Assembly: GCF_900115685.1 (NCBI RefSeq)
Contig: NZ_FOXJ01000008.1
Location: 212,527 to 276,526, forward strand
DNA from: Variovorax sp. 770b2
Lineage (GTDB): Bacteria > Pseudomonadota > Gammaproteobacteria > Burkholderiales > Burkholderiaceae_C
Reading direction: 5' to 3'
DNA length: 64,000 nt
The position numbers were made by a program, and so were the translations under genes. Below are positions 49,298 through 58,243 of the stretch, in pieces (position 1 is the stretch's first letter; every line of letters begins with the position of its first letter). Under the pieces are notes generated by a model, which was not told the DNA's origin, did not search any database, and saw only the letters and a program-made list of their open reading frames with translations.

Positions 49298-49606
49298 ATG
49301 CACGACCACGATCCGACGGCGCAACTGGTCAAGATGGCCAACCAGATCGGCAGCTTCTTCCAGGCCCAGTCGCCCGACAACGCGACGATGGCGACGGACG
49401 CGATCGCGGCGCACCTGAAATCGTTCTGGGCGCCGAGCATGCGCCTGCAGCTGATCCGCGCGCTCGAGGCGGGCGGCGCGACGCACCTGATGCCGGTCGT
49501 GGCGTCGGCGGTGCGCAGCCACCGCGCGAACCTGCTGCCGGGCGGGGCCGTCGAGCCTGCCGACAAGAAGGAGCAGTTTCCGCAGGGCGGGGGCGACGCG
49601 GGCTAG
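49298..49606 (+). CDS. fdsD: Formate dehydrogenase delta subunit
   Basis: A 102-residue protein with MHDHDPTAQLVKMANQIGSF, then HLKSFWAPSMRLQLIRALEA and GATHLMPVVASAV, the typical FdsD pattern. FdsD is a small subunit needed for an active NAD-dependent formate dehydrogenase, probably as an assembly or stability factor. It ends the fds operon. No clear terminator is seen in the 52 bases before the convergent gene. Confidence 0.93.
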   Translation: MHDHDPTAQLVKMANQIGSFFQAQSPDNATMATDAIAAHLKSFWAPSMRLQLIRALEAGGATHLMPVVASAVRSHRANLLPGGAVEPADKKEQFPQGGGDAG

Positions 49607-49658
49607 CGTGCCGCCCGGCGAAACCGGGTTGCGTCGGATCGATTCGAGCTGAGTCGGA

Positions 49659-49961
49659 TCAGGTCGGGCTCGTTCGCCGCGTCTGTTGCTGCTCGGTGTA
49701 CGACTTCAGCAGCGCCTCGTAGCAAAGGCACAGCGGCATCGCGATGAACACCATGCCCGCGACGTAGATCACCAGGCTCAGCACGGGGAAGTTGTCGCCG
49801 CCCCAGTGCGGGATCGACGTGGCGATCGCCAGCAGCGCGACGGCCGCGATCACCACATGCAGCGCGCTGCGCACGAGCGCGATCCGCGAGGACGTCGGCG
49901 CGTCGTGCATCTGGCGGTCGTGCACCGGGCTGTGGCCGCCCTTGTCTCCATCGTTTTTCAT
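49659..49961 (-). CDS. Small two-helix membrane protein (100 aa)
   Basis: A hydrophilic N-terminus (MKNDGDKGGHSPVHDRQMHD) is followed by two hydrophobic helices (ALHVVIAAVALLAIATSI and LVIYVAGMVFIAMPLCLCYE) and a polar C-tail rich in Gln/Arg. No family recognised. A GGAG-like site (AGGAGCGACG) precedes the ATG at 49959-49961. It is convergent with fdsD and lies upstream of nothing on its own strand. Confidence 0.68.
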   Translation of the reverse strand: MKNDGDKGGHSPVHDRQMHDAPTSSRIALVRSALHVVIAAVALLAIATSIPHWGGDNFPVLSLVIYVAGMVFIAMPLCLCYEALLKSYTEQQQTRRTSPT

Positions 49962-50041
49962 CGTCGCTCCTCGGTGAAGGCGTCGATGAATTGTTAACTC
50001 CGGGTTCGGCCCGGTCAAGATCGAAGTCCCTAGGATTTCGA

Positions 50042-53000
50042 TCAGTCGTACTTCACCGTGTAGATCAGGTCCAGGCCGCTCGTTTGGCCCGCCTGTCCGC
50101 GCAGCGTGAGGCGCTGCGTGAGGTCGTAGAAGATGAAGAGCGTGCCGAAGGTGCCGCCGATGCTGCGTTCGTAGGTGATGTAGAAATCCTTCGACAGCCG
50201 CTTGCCCAGCGTGACCGCCGACTCGCGCAGGTCGCCGCCGGTGCCCGGGCCCTTGAAGCCGAGTTCGTCCAGCCCGAAGCGGCTCGCGAGGCTGCCGCCG
50301 CTGCCGGCCTTGCCGATCTTGCCCAGCACCGCGAGCGCGGCCTGCTGCAGCAACGCCGACTCGCCGCCGCTGGTGGCCGAGGCGCGCCCGAGGATCACCC
50401 ACGAGAGCGTTTCCGCATCGGACAGCGCGGGCTCCGAATAAAGCTTCACGCGCGGCGACTGCGCGCTGCCCGAGATCTGCACGCCCGCGCGCTGCGAGAT
50501 GTTCGGGCGGATCGCGAGGATGTCCAGTTGCGGGTTGTCGAAGGGGCCGTTGAAGCGCGCCACGCCGGTTTCCACATCCAGCTGCTGGCCGTAGGCGCGG
50601 TACTGGCCCTTCACGGTCTTCACTTCGCCCGTGATGCGCGGCGGCGCATTGAGCTTGGTGCTGCGGATCTCCAGGTCGCCTTCGAGCCGCGTGGTGATGC
50701 CGCGGCCCTGCACCGCGAAGTCGTCGCCCAGGTCGAAGTTCACGACGATGTCGGGCGGCTTCGCGGTCTGCGGCTTGGCCGCTTGCGCATCGGCGCGGGC
50801 CGATTCGCGCTGCGCGGCTTCGGCCGCCTCGCGGTCCTTGGCGGCGGAGCGCACGACCACGTCGCTGCCCAGGCTGGGCGCGGTTTCGTCGGGCAGGATG
50901 ATGACGGCGCGGTCGGTCTTGAGCTTGCCGCGCACGGTGAACTGGCCGTTGTCCAGGCGCGCCTGCAGGTCGCCCGAGAGCGTGACCTGCCGGTCGGTGC
51001 GCACCAGCACGCGCAGCGCGCGCAACTCGCCTTGCAGGGCCATGCGGATGCTGGGCGTGGAGGTGCCCGGTGCGCTCCCCCAGCTCATGTCGCCGCGCGC
51101 CGAGAGCGATCCGCCGTCGGTGCCCGCCTCGCTCGCCGCGGTGCTGCGGTTGCCGCTCTGGCCGCCGATGCGCGCCGAGCTGCCGGCGCCGCCCTTGAGC
51201 GTGAACTCCGTGATCTCGATGCGCTCGCCGGTCAAGCTGGCGCGCAGGCGCCCGTCGCGCAGGTCGAGGCCTTCGACCGGTGCGCGCAGCGCGAGCTTGT
51301 CGGCGCCGAGCGTGCCGTTCCAGCGCGGCGCCGCGCGGTTGCCCGAGAGCGCGGCGTTGGCGTCCAGCGTGCCGGCGATGCGCCAGCCCGGCGGCGCGAG
51401 CATCGACCACACGCCCAGGTTGGGCAGCGAGGCCTTGATGCTGCCGCCCAGCGGCGCATCGGGCGCCCACTGCCAGCCGCCCGCGCGCTGCGTGACGCGC
51501 GTGTTCATGTCGGCGTTGATCTTGCCGGCGCGTTCGCTGTCCCAGGCGAGGGTGGCGCGCACCGCGTCGCCTTCGGCATCGAGGCGCAGCTCGGCCTGGC
51601 GCAGGCCCGCCGGCGTGGCGGGGGCTTCGGTGTTCGCCACGGACGCGGAATTCATCGTGCGCTCGCTCGCGGTGCCGGTCCCGGTGCTCGTGATGCGTGT
51701 GACCAGCGCGGCCTCGCCGGCCAGCACGCGGATGTCGCCGCTCTGGCGCGCGATGCGGGCCTTGGCGCGCAGCGTGTCGCCGGCGTCGATGTCCCAGTCG
51801 CCATCGAACATCAGGTCGCCGCTGATGCCCAGGTCGCTCAGCGTCGAGCTCGCACCGAAGGCGCCGGCCCAGGCCATCGGCAGGCCCTGCATCTGGCCCT
51901 TGGACTGCACGCGGAACACCTTGTTCGGCGCCGCGCCGCTCTGGCTGAAGCGCAGCGGCTGCCAGTCGATGCGCACGGTGCCGGGCACGGGGCCGCGCAG
52001 CGTGGCGGAGGCGGCGGAGGCCTCGACGTCCAGGCGTGCCAGATTGCTACCGCTGGCGCCCGCGCGGATGGTGGCGGTGACTTCGCGGCTCAGTTCCACG
52101 ACCCACGGGTTGCCGGGGCGGGCGCTGTCCTGTGCCTGCAGGCGCAGGCTGGCGAGGGCGGCGCGCCATTGGTTGGCGCCCGCGATGCCGCCGCTCGCGC
52201 GCGTGTCGAGCGTGATCTTCTGGGTGCCGGTGGTGGCTTCGCCCTTGAGCGTGAGCGCAGCTTGGGCGAGGCTGCCCGAGAGGTCGGCTTGCAGTTCGCG
52301 CAACTGCACCGCAGTGGCGGTGCTGCCGGCCTGCGCGGCCGGCAAGCTGAGGTCGAGGCGGGGCACGGTGAGCGCGGCCTTGAGGGTGGGCTCCGCGATG
52401 CCGCGCTGCGCGGGTGCGTTCGCGTTCTGGATCCGGCGCTGGATGGTCTGCCAGCCGCCTTGCCAGCTCGCGTCGAGCCGCGCCGAGCCCTTGGCCGTCG
52501 CGCCCGCGAACACGCCCGAGAGGCCGGGCAGGCCTTCGATCCAGCGCTGCACGGTGTCGGCATCGTCGATGCGCGCCTTGATGTCGCCTGCGCCCGCGCT
52601 CGGCGCGATGCGGCCTTCAAGTTGCGCGCCGCCACCGGGCAGCACGAGGTTCAGCTTGCCGCTCGCGGCCTGGTCGGCCACGCGCACCTGCAGCTTGCCG
52701 TCGATGCTCGCGCGCTGGGCCTCGATGCGCAGCGTGCGCAGGTCGAGCACCTGGTCTTTCCATTGGCCCTGGGCCAGTGCGCGGTCGAGCGCGAAGCCGG
52801 GCAGCGACTTGCTGCCCGCGCCGCCTTCGGCCTTGAGCGCCGCATCGAAGGTGATGGTGTCTTCGCGCTGCTGCGCGGTGACCTGGCCGCTGACGGGCGC
52901 GCCCGCGAGTTCGCTGTGCAATGCACCGGGCCGCACGCTGCGCACCGTGGCGCGGATCTGCCAGGGCGCGGGCGCGGGGCTCCAGCGGCCTTCGGCGTCG

Positions 53001-54130
53001 ATGCGGCCGCCGCCGGCGCGCACGGTGGCTTCGGGGATCGTCCAGTTGGTGCCGTCGAAGCCGACGCGGCCTTGCACCTGTTCGACCGGCAGCTTCGATT
53101 GGTCCCACGGGCCGGGCAGGGCGTTGCGGATGTCGGCCGAGGCCTTCCATGCGGACGGGCCCGCGTCCGCATCGGGTTCGACGGAAACGGTGCCGGTCAG
53201 CTGCGTCTCCGGCGCGCCGGGCCAGAGGCTCGACGCATCGACGTTGCTGAGATCGGCCTTGGCATCGATCACCGGTTGCTGCAGCCACGGCGCGATCTGC
53301 GCCTGCAGCTTCGCTTCCATCGGTGCATCGGCGTTTTCTTCAGCGGGCTTGAGTTCGGCGGCGACCTGCAGGCGCGCCGCGGTGCCGGCGAGCGTGCCCT
53401 TCACGGTGGCCTGCGCGATCACATCGATGTCGTGGTCTTCGGCCAGCGGTGCCTTCACGCGGCCATCGAGCGCCGCGTCGATCGCCATCGGCGCGGGGCC
53501 CTGCAGCTTGACGCGCGCGCTGTAGTGGCCGTCGGCGATGTCCACGCCCTTCACTTCGAGCGCGTGCTCCGCGTTCTTGTAGATGTAGCTGCCCGTGAGG
53601 TTCGTCGCCTGCGGCACCGGCGGGCCGGCCCAGCGCACCTCGTCGATGCGGAAGGGCACGTCCACGTCGACCGGCAGCACGAGCTGCTCCAGCGGCTTGG
53701 CGGGCTCTTCGCTCGGCGGGCCGCGCTTTTCGATCAGCACCTGTTTCGCGTGCACTTCGCCCAGTTGCACCTTGCGCTGGAAGAGGGGCGCGAACTGCCA
53801 GCCGATGGTCGCGTCGTTCACCTCGACGGCGATGCTCTCGCTCTGGTACTTGAGCCAGCCGATGTGCCCGCCGGTGCGCAGCGACCCGGTTACGTCGCGG
53901 CTCTCGAGCGTCTGGCCCGCGGGCAGGCGCTGCGCGGCCTGCGCCAGCGCGAAGGCGAGCGAGGTGTTCGAGCCCAGCCACCACCACGCGCCCGCGACGA
54001 GCAGCAGCACGGCGAGGACGAGGCCCGCGAAGGTCCATGCCAGCGCGCGCATCACGCGGCGCGCGCGCGAGCGCTTGGCCGCGGGCGGCACGGGGGGCAC
54101 GGGGGTGGGGACGGCTTCTTCGTTCGGCAT
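50042..54130 (-). CDS. tamB: Translocation and assembly module inner-membrane component TamB
   Basis: A 1362-residue protein. A cytoplasmic basic segment and one signal-anchor helix (LAWTFAGLVLAVLLLVAGAW, about residues 29-48) are followed by a very long beta-rich periplasmic part. It ends in the DUF490/TamB domain (VILGRASATSGGESALLQQA, LTLRGQAGQTSGLDLIYTVKYD split near the end). TamB bridges the inner membrane to TamA and helps move lipids and/or assemble outer-membrane proteins. It starts 14 bases after tamA. Confidence 0.93.
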   Translation of the reverse strand: MPNEEAVPTPVPPVPPAAKRSRARRVMRALAWTFAGLVLAVLLLVAGAWWWLGSNTSLAFALAQAAQRLPAGQTLESRDVTGSLRTGGHIGWLKYQSESIAVEVNDATIGWQFAPLFQRKVQLGEVHAKQVLIEKRGPPSEEPAKPLEQLVLPVDVDVPFRIDEVRWAGPPVPQATNLTGSYIYKNAEHALEVKGVDIADGHYSARVKLQGPAPMAIDAALDGRVKAPLAEDHDIDVIAQATVKGTLAGTAARLQVAAELKPAEENADAPMEAKLQAQIAPWLQQPVIDAKADLSNVDASSLWPGAPETQLTGTVSVEPDADAGPSAWKASADIRNALPGPWDQSKLPVEQVQGRVGFDGTNWTIPEATVRAGGGRIDAEGRWSPAPAPWQIRATVRSVRPGALHSELAGAPVSGQVTAQQREDTITFDAALKAEGGAGSKSLPGFALDRALAQGQWKDQVLDLRTLRIEAQRASIDGKLQVRVADQAASGKLNLVLPGGGAQLEGRIAPSAGAGDIKARIDDADTVQRWIEGLPGLSGVFAGATAKGSARLDASWQGGWQTIQRRIQNANAPAQRGIAEPTLKAALTVPRLDLSLPAAQAGSTATAVQLRELQADLSGSLAQAALTLKGEATTGTQKITLDTRASGGIAGANQWRAALASLRLQAQDSARPGNPWVVELSREVTATIRAGASGSNLARLDVEASAASATLRGPVPGTVRIDWQPLRFSQSGAAPNKVFRVQSKGQMQGLPMAWAGAFGASSTLSDLGISGDLMFDGDWDIDAGDTLRAKARIARQSGDIRVLAGEAALVTRITSTGTGTASERTMNSASVANTEAPATPAGLRQAELRLDAEGDAVRATLAWDSERAGKINADMNTRVTQRAGGWQWAPDAPLGGSIKASLPNLGVWSMLAPPGWRIAGTLDANAALSGNRAAPRWNGTLGADKLALRAPVEGLDLRDGRLRASLTGERIEITEFTLKGGAGSSARIGGQSGNRSTAASEAGTDGGSLSARGDMSWGSAPGTSTPSIRMALQGELRALRVLVRTDRQVTLSGDLQARLDNGQFTVRGKLKTDRAVIILPDETAPSLGSDVVVRSAAKDREAAEAAQRESARADAQAAKPQTAKPPDIVVNFDLGDDFAVQGRGITTRLEGDLEIRSTKLNAPPRITGEVKTVKGQYRAYGQQLDVETGVARFNGPFDNPQLDILAIRPNISQRAGVQISGSAQSPRVKLYSEPALSDAETLSWVILGRASATSGGESALLQQAALAVLGKIGKAGSGGSLASRFGLDELGFKGPGTGGDLRESAVTLGKRLSKDFYITYERSIGGTFGTLFIFYDLTQRLTLRGQAGQTSGLDLIYTVKYD

Positions 54131-54144
54131 CGAAAGCTGCGGGG

Positions 54145-56085
54145 TCAGAAGGTGAAGCCGAGGCGAAAGTGCAGGCGGAATTTCTTCGTGTCCACGCCGT
54201 AGGCGAGGTCGGCCTGCACCGGCCCGACCGGGCTGCGCCAGCGCGCGCCGACGCCTGCGCCCACCTTGGGCTTGAGCTCGCCGGGCTTGTCGGCCACTGC
54301 GCCGGCATCGACGAACACCACGCTCTCCCATTCGGTGAGCTTGTTGTTGTAGACGAAGGGCCGCTGCCACTCGACGCTCGCCACGCCCAGGTAGCGGCCC
54401 GAGACGATCTGGCCGTCGGCGCGCACGGTGCCGATCTGCTTGTAGCTGTAGCCGCGCACGGTGGTGTCGCCGCCAGTCAGGAACATCAGCGTGGACGGGA
54501 TCTGTGCGCTGTCCTTGGCCGACACCGCGCCGGCCTCGACGCGCAGCTGCAGGCGGCTGCGGCGGGCGCGCGATTCGGTGTCCTCGGCCGAGCCGATCGG
54601 CAGGATGCCCAGCCCGCGCACATAGGTGCGGGTGAAGGGCGTCTGCTCCCCCGTGAGCGTGTAGCCGGCCGCCAGTTCGAGCGCGAGCGCGTAGCCGCGC
54701 GTGGGCGCCGAGTTGTTGTCGAAGTAGCGCCCGGTCCAGCCCCAGTTGGCGGTGACCGCCGAGGCCGAGGGCGGCGCGTTGATGCCGCGGTTCTGCGCGT
54801 AGTCGTACTGCAGGAAGTAGCTGCGGTCGATGTGGTCGCTGGACTTGTTGCGGCCGCCCCGCAGCCGGCCGCTGTCCACGATGTAGCTGCCCGATTCCTC
54901 GCGCTTGAGCTCGGCGCCGGAGAACCAGCGCCAGCCCTTGTCGTCGGGGATCGCGTTCCACTCGGTGCCCAGCGACTTGATGTCGTTGTCCACCGAGAGC
55001 CGCGAGACCGCGCGCCAGCCGAGCAGCGGAATCTGGTTGTGGATGTGGTCGATCGACAGGCGCGGGCCGTTGTCGGTGGTGAAGCCGGCGCCCAGCACCA
55101 CCTTCTGCAGCGGCGCCTCGCGCAGCTGCGCGACGACGGGCGCGGCCAGTGGGTTGCCGCTCTCGGTGTCCAGCGTGAGGAACACCGAGTCGTAATAGCC
55201 GCTGCTGGCCAGGCGCTGCTGCGCGTCGAGCAGCTTCTGCTGGTCGTAGTCGGTGCCGGTGGGCAGGCGGGCGATGCGGCGCGCACCGTCGGGGTCGTAG
55301 CGCGAAAGGCCCCGCAGCATGAGCGGGCCGAACTTGTACGCGGGGCCCGACTGGTAGGTGACGCTCAGGCGCGCCTCGCTGCGGTCGGCATCGACCTCGG
55401 CGCGGCTCACCTCGATGTTGCCGGTCGGGAAGCGCTTGGCCGTGAGGCTGCGCAGCGCGGTGGTCTTGGCGTCGTCCCAGGCCTGCTGGGTGAAGGGCAG
55501 GCCCGCGCGCAGGGCCCAGCCGGTGCGGATCGAGTCGCGCTGCGCCTCGGCGGCGGTGTCGTCGGCCGCATCCTTGGCAATCTCGCCGGCATAGCTGATC
55601 TGCACGTTGCTCACCTTGGTGGGCTCGCCGGGCGCGACGGTGATGACGATCTCGCGCGGGGCCTTGGCGCTCTCGGGCGTCTCGTTGAGTTCGAGCGTCA
55701 GCGTGGGGGTGAAGTAGCCGAGGGTGCCGAGGAGTTCGCGGGCATTGGCTTCGGCGGCGACCATGAGGCGGGAGATTTCCGTCGCACCGAGGTCGTCGAG
55801 TTCGCGGTAGCGCTGGATTTCCAGGTGCAGCGCAAGGTAGTCGCGCACCGCTTCAGGCCCGCGCACGTCGACGGTGAAGGCGTCGCGCTTGTCGGCTTTT
55901 TTCTCGTCCTTGCCGTCCTTGGCAGGCGTGCTGTCGGCGTCGCCGCTGCGCACCAGGCCCGCCACGGGCTTGCCTTCGGTGCTTTCTTTTTTCGGCAGCA
56001 AGCTGCAGCCTTGCAAAAGAAGGACGCCACAAAAAAGCAAAGCCGGCCACCACGCCGGCGAAGAAACGGAAACCACCCTGACCAT
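54145..56085 (-). CDS. tamA: Outer-membrane translocation and assembly module TamA (BamA/Omp85 family)
   Basis: A 646-residue Omp85 protein. POTRA-like repeats occupy about residues 65-330 (FTVDVRGPEAVRDYLALHLE; APGEPTKVSNVQISYAG; GPAYKFGPLMLRGLSRYDPD) and a C-terminal 16-strand barrel follows, with the lid motif GGDTTVRGYSYKQIG and the terminal aromatic strand KFRLHFRLGFTF. The N-terminus carries LLLQGC-SLLP with Cys27 in a lipobox-like position, unusual for this family. It partners with TamB. Confidence 0.93.
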   Translation of the reverse strand: MVRVVSVSSPAWWPALLFCGVLLLQGCSLLPKKESTEGKPVAGLVRSGDADSTPAKDGKDEKKADKRDAFTVDVRGPEAVRDYLALHLEIQRYRELDDLGATEISRLMVAAEANARELLGTLGYFTPTLTLELNETPESAKAPREIVITVAPGEPTKVSNVQISYAGEIAKDAADDTAAEAQRDSIRTGWALRAGLPFTQQAWDDAKTTALRSLTAKRFPTGNIEVSRAEVDADRSEARLSVTYQSGPAYKFGPLMLRGLSRYDPDGARRIARLPTGTDYDQQKLLDAQQRLASSGYYDSVFLTLDTESGNPLAAPVVAQLREAPLQKVVLGAGFTTDNGPRLSIDHIHNQIPLLGWRAVSRLSVDNDIKSLGTEWNAIPDDKGWRWFSGAELKREESGSYIVDSGRLRGGRNKSSDHIDRSYFLQYDYAQNRGINAPPSASAVTANWGWTGRYFDNNSAPTRGYALALELAAGYTLTGEQTPFTRTYVRGLGILPIGSAEDTESRARRSRLQLRVEAGAVSAKDSAQIPSTLMFLTGGDTTVRGYSYKQIGTVRADGQIVSGRYLGVASVEWQRPFVYNNKLTEWESVVFVDAGAVADKPGELKPKVGAGVGARWRSPVGPVQADLAYGVDTKKFRLHFRLGFTF

Positions 56086-56169
56086 GGGCGGATTCTGACA
56101 GCAAGATTTGCCGGTTCCTGAAGCTTCCGGATACAGACGGTGCCGTCCTGCTGGTGTCCTACCGGCGCA

Positions 56170-57357
56170 TCACTTGGACAGCATGCGCATCGCGTCTTCC
56201 AGCCCGCGCAGCGTGAGCGGGTACATGCGGTTGGACATGAGCTGTTGCATCACCGCGATGCTCTGCCGGTATTGCCACACGCCCTGGGGCTCCGGGTTGA
56301 TCCACGCGAACTTGGGGAAGGTGTGCGTCAGGCGCTGGATCCACTCGGCGCCGGCTTCCTCGTTGTTGTATTCGACGCTGCCGCCGGGCTGCAGGATCTC
56401 GTAGGGGCTCATGGTCGCGTCGCCCACGAAGATGAGCTTGTAGTCCTTGTTGTACTTGCGCAGGATGTCCCAGGTCGCGAACTTCTCGGAGAAGCGGCGC
56501 TTGTTGTTCTTCCACATGAAGTCGTAGACGCAGTTGTGGAAGTAATAGAACTCCAGGTGCTTGAACTCGGTCTTCACGGCCGAGAACAGCTCTTCGACGC
56601 GCTGGATGTGCTCGTCCATCGTGCCGCCCACGTCCATGAGCAGCAGCACCTTGACGTTGTTGTGGCGCTCGGGCCGCATCTTGATGTCCAGGTAGCCGGC
56701 ATTGGCGGCCGTCGAGTGGATGGTGTTGTCCAGGTCCAGCTCTTCCTCGTGGCCTTCCCGCGCGAACTTGCGCAGGCGCCGCAGCGCCACCTTGATGTTG
56801 CGCGTGCCCAGCTCCTGGCTGTCGTCGTAGTCCTTGTAGGCGCGCTGGTCCCACACCTTCACTGCGCTCTTGTTCTTGCCCGCGCCGCCGATGCGGATGC
56901 CCTGCGGGTTGTAGCCGCCATTGCCGAAGGGCGAGGTGCCGCCGGTACCGATCCACTTGCTGCCGCCCTCGTGGCGCTCCTTCTGCTCCTCGAAGCGCTT
57001 CTTGAGCGTGTCCATGAGCTCGTCCCAGCCCATTTTTTCGATCTTGGCTTTTTCTTCGGCGGTGAATTCGCGCTCCAGCGTCTTCTTGAGCCAGTCGAGC
57101 GGCACTTCCTTGGTGAAGTCGGTGAGCATCTCCACGCCCTTGAAGTAGGCGGCGAAGGCGCGGTCGAACTTGTCGTAGTGCTTCTCGTCCTTCACGAGCG
57201 AGGTGCGCGAGAGGTAGTAGAAGTCGTCCAGGCCGAAGGCGCCGTCGGAGTTGGGGCCCACCACGTCGGCCTGCAGCGCCTCCAGCAGCGTGAGGTATTC
57301 CTTGACGGACACCGGCAGCTTGGCCGAACGCAGGGTGTAGAAGAAATCGATGAGCAT
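56170..57357 (-). CDS. VWA domain-containing CoxE-like protein
   Basis: A 395-residue protein. The N-terminal half (MLIDFFYTLRSAKLPVSVKE, LTLLEALQADVVG) and the C-terminal von Willebrand A-like domain (VKVLLLMDVGGTMDEHIQRV near residues 208-227; FYYFHNCVYDFMWKNN; LIFVGDATMSPYEI) match the CoxE family. The metal site reads DVGGT rather than DxSxS. CoxE proteins act with MoxR AAA+ ATPases (here at 58240) in enzyme maturation or metal insertion; the client is not in view. ATG at 57355-57357 has AAAGGAG upstream. Confidence 0.9.
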   Translation of the reverse strand: MLIDFFYTLRSAKLPVSVKEYLTLLEALQADVVGPNSDGAFGLDDFYYLSRTSLVKDEKHYDKFDRAFAAYFKGVEMLTDFTKEVPLDWLKKTLEREFTAEEKAKIEKMGWDELMDTLKKRFEEQKERHEGGSKWIGTGGTSPFGNGGYNPQGIRIGGAGKNKSAVKVWDQRAYKDYDDSQELGTRNIKVALRRLRKFAREGHEEELDLDNTIHSTAANAGYLDIKMRPERHNNVKVLLLMDVGGTMDEHIQRVEELFSAVKTEFKHLEFYYFHNCVYDFMWKNNKRRFSEKFATWDILRKYNKDYKLIFVGDATMSPYEILQPGGSVEYNNEEAGAEWIQRLTHTFPKFAWINPEPQGVWQYRQSIAVMQQLMSNRMYPLTLRGLEDAMRMLSK

Positions 57358-57374
57358 GGGGCGCTCCTTTGTGT

Positions 57375-57962
57375 TCAGTCGCGCGGCTTGTCGAGCAGGT
57401 ACAGCAGTTGCGCCTTCACCTCGGGCCACTCGCCCGAGCGCAGGCTGTACATGACGGTGTCGCGGATGGTGCCGTCGCGGCGCATCGCGTTGCCGCGGAC
57501 CACGCCGTCCTTCTTCGCGCCCAGGCGCTCGATGGCGCGCTGCGAGGCGAAATTGAAGTTGTCGGTGCGCCAGCCCACCACGTTGCAGCCGAGCGTGTCG
57601 AACGCGTGCGTGAGCATCAGCAGCTTGCAAGTGGTGTTGACGTGGGTGCGCTGGCAGCGTTCGGCGTACCAGGTGTAGCCAATTTCGACGCGCTTCACGC
57701 CGGGCAGGATGTCGTGGAAGCTGGTGCTCCCGAGCACCGTGCCGGTGGCGGCCTCGGTCACGGCGAAGGCGAAGCGGTCGGGCGTTTTCAGCGCGGTCTC
57801 GATGTAGGCGCGGGTGTTCTCCGGCTCGGGCACGGAGGTGACGCGCAGCTTCCAGAGGTCGCCGTCGGCCGCCGCGGCGCGCAGGCCCTCTTCATGGGCG
57901 AGCGCGAGCGGCACCAGCGCGATGTCGCGGGCCTTCAGCGTGACAGGTTCGACAAACGCCAT
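57375..57962 (-). CDS. GNAT family N-acetyltransferase
   Basis: A 195-residue RimJ/RimL-type acetyltransferase. It has the opening LKARDIALVPLALAHEEGL, the beta-strand block GTVLGSTSFHDILPGVKRVEIGYTWY (shown in parts), the helix region TTCKLLMLTHAFDTLGCNVV and SQRAIERLGAKKDGVVRG, which form the acetyl-CoA site. Substrate unknown. It sits between the VWA gene and a small membrane gene on the same strand and may be co-transcribed by chance. Confidence 0.87.
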   Translation of the reverse strand: MAFVEPVTLKARDIALVPLALAHEEGLRAAAADGDLWKLRVTSVPEPENTRAYIETALKTPDRFAFAVTEAATGTVLGSTSFHDILPGVKRVEIGYTWYAERCQRTHVNTTCKLLMLTHAFDTLGCNVVGWRTDNFNFASQRAIERLGAKKDGVVRGNAMRRDGTIRDTVMYSLRSGEWPEVKAQLLYLLDKPRD

Positions 57963-57991
57963 CTTTCAAACACCCCCGGGGTTCAGTTGCT

Positions 57992-58243
57992 TCAGCTTCT
58001 CGGATTGCCGTACTTGCGCACGTACCAGGCGCGTGCGATCTGCACCCCGCCACCGCCGCCCAGGCCGATGAGCAGGATGCCGAAGATCTCCTTGTTGCCG
58101 TAGCCGCCGGCACCGAAGGCATCCAGGCCCAGCAGCAGCCCGACCCAACGGCCGAGCAGCGCACCCGCGACGAACAGCACCGCCTGGGCCACGCCCAGCT
58201 TGAGCAGCTGGCCCGTGGGATGCGGCCGGGGCGATTCGCTCAT
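57992..58243 (-). CDS. Small membrane protein (83 aa)
   Basis: Two hydrophobic helices (LGVAQAVLFVAGALLGRWVG and GILLIGLGGGGGVQIAR), a glycine-rich second helix and a basic C-terminus (YVRKYGNPRS). The start overlaps the moxR stop (four bases), so it is translated with MoxR. Function unknown. Confidence 0.78.
   Translation of the reverse strand: MSESPRPHPTGQLLKLGVAQAVLFVAGALLGRWVGLLLGLDAFGAGGYGNKEIFGILLIGLGGGGGVQIARAWYVRKYGNPRS

Noticed and set aside
49991..54202. A 1403-codon plus-strand frame opposite tamB
   Set aside because: Antisense shadow of tamB with Ala/Arg/Gly-rich composition and no signal, domain or ribosome site.
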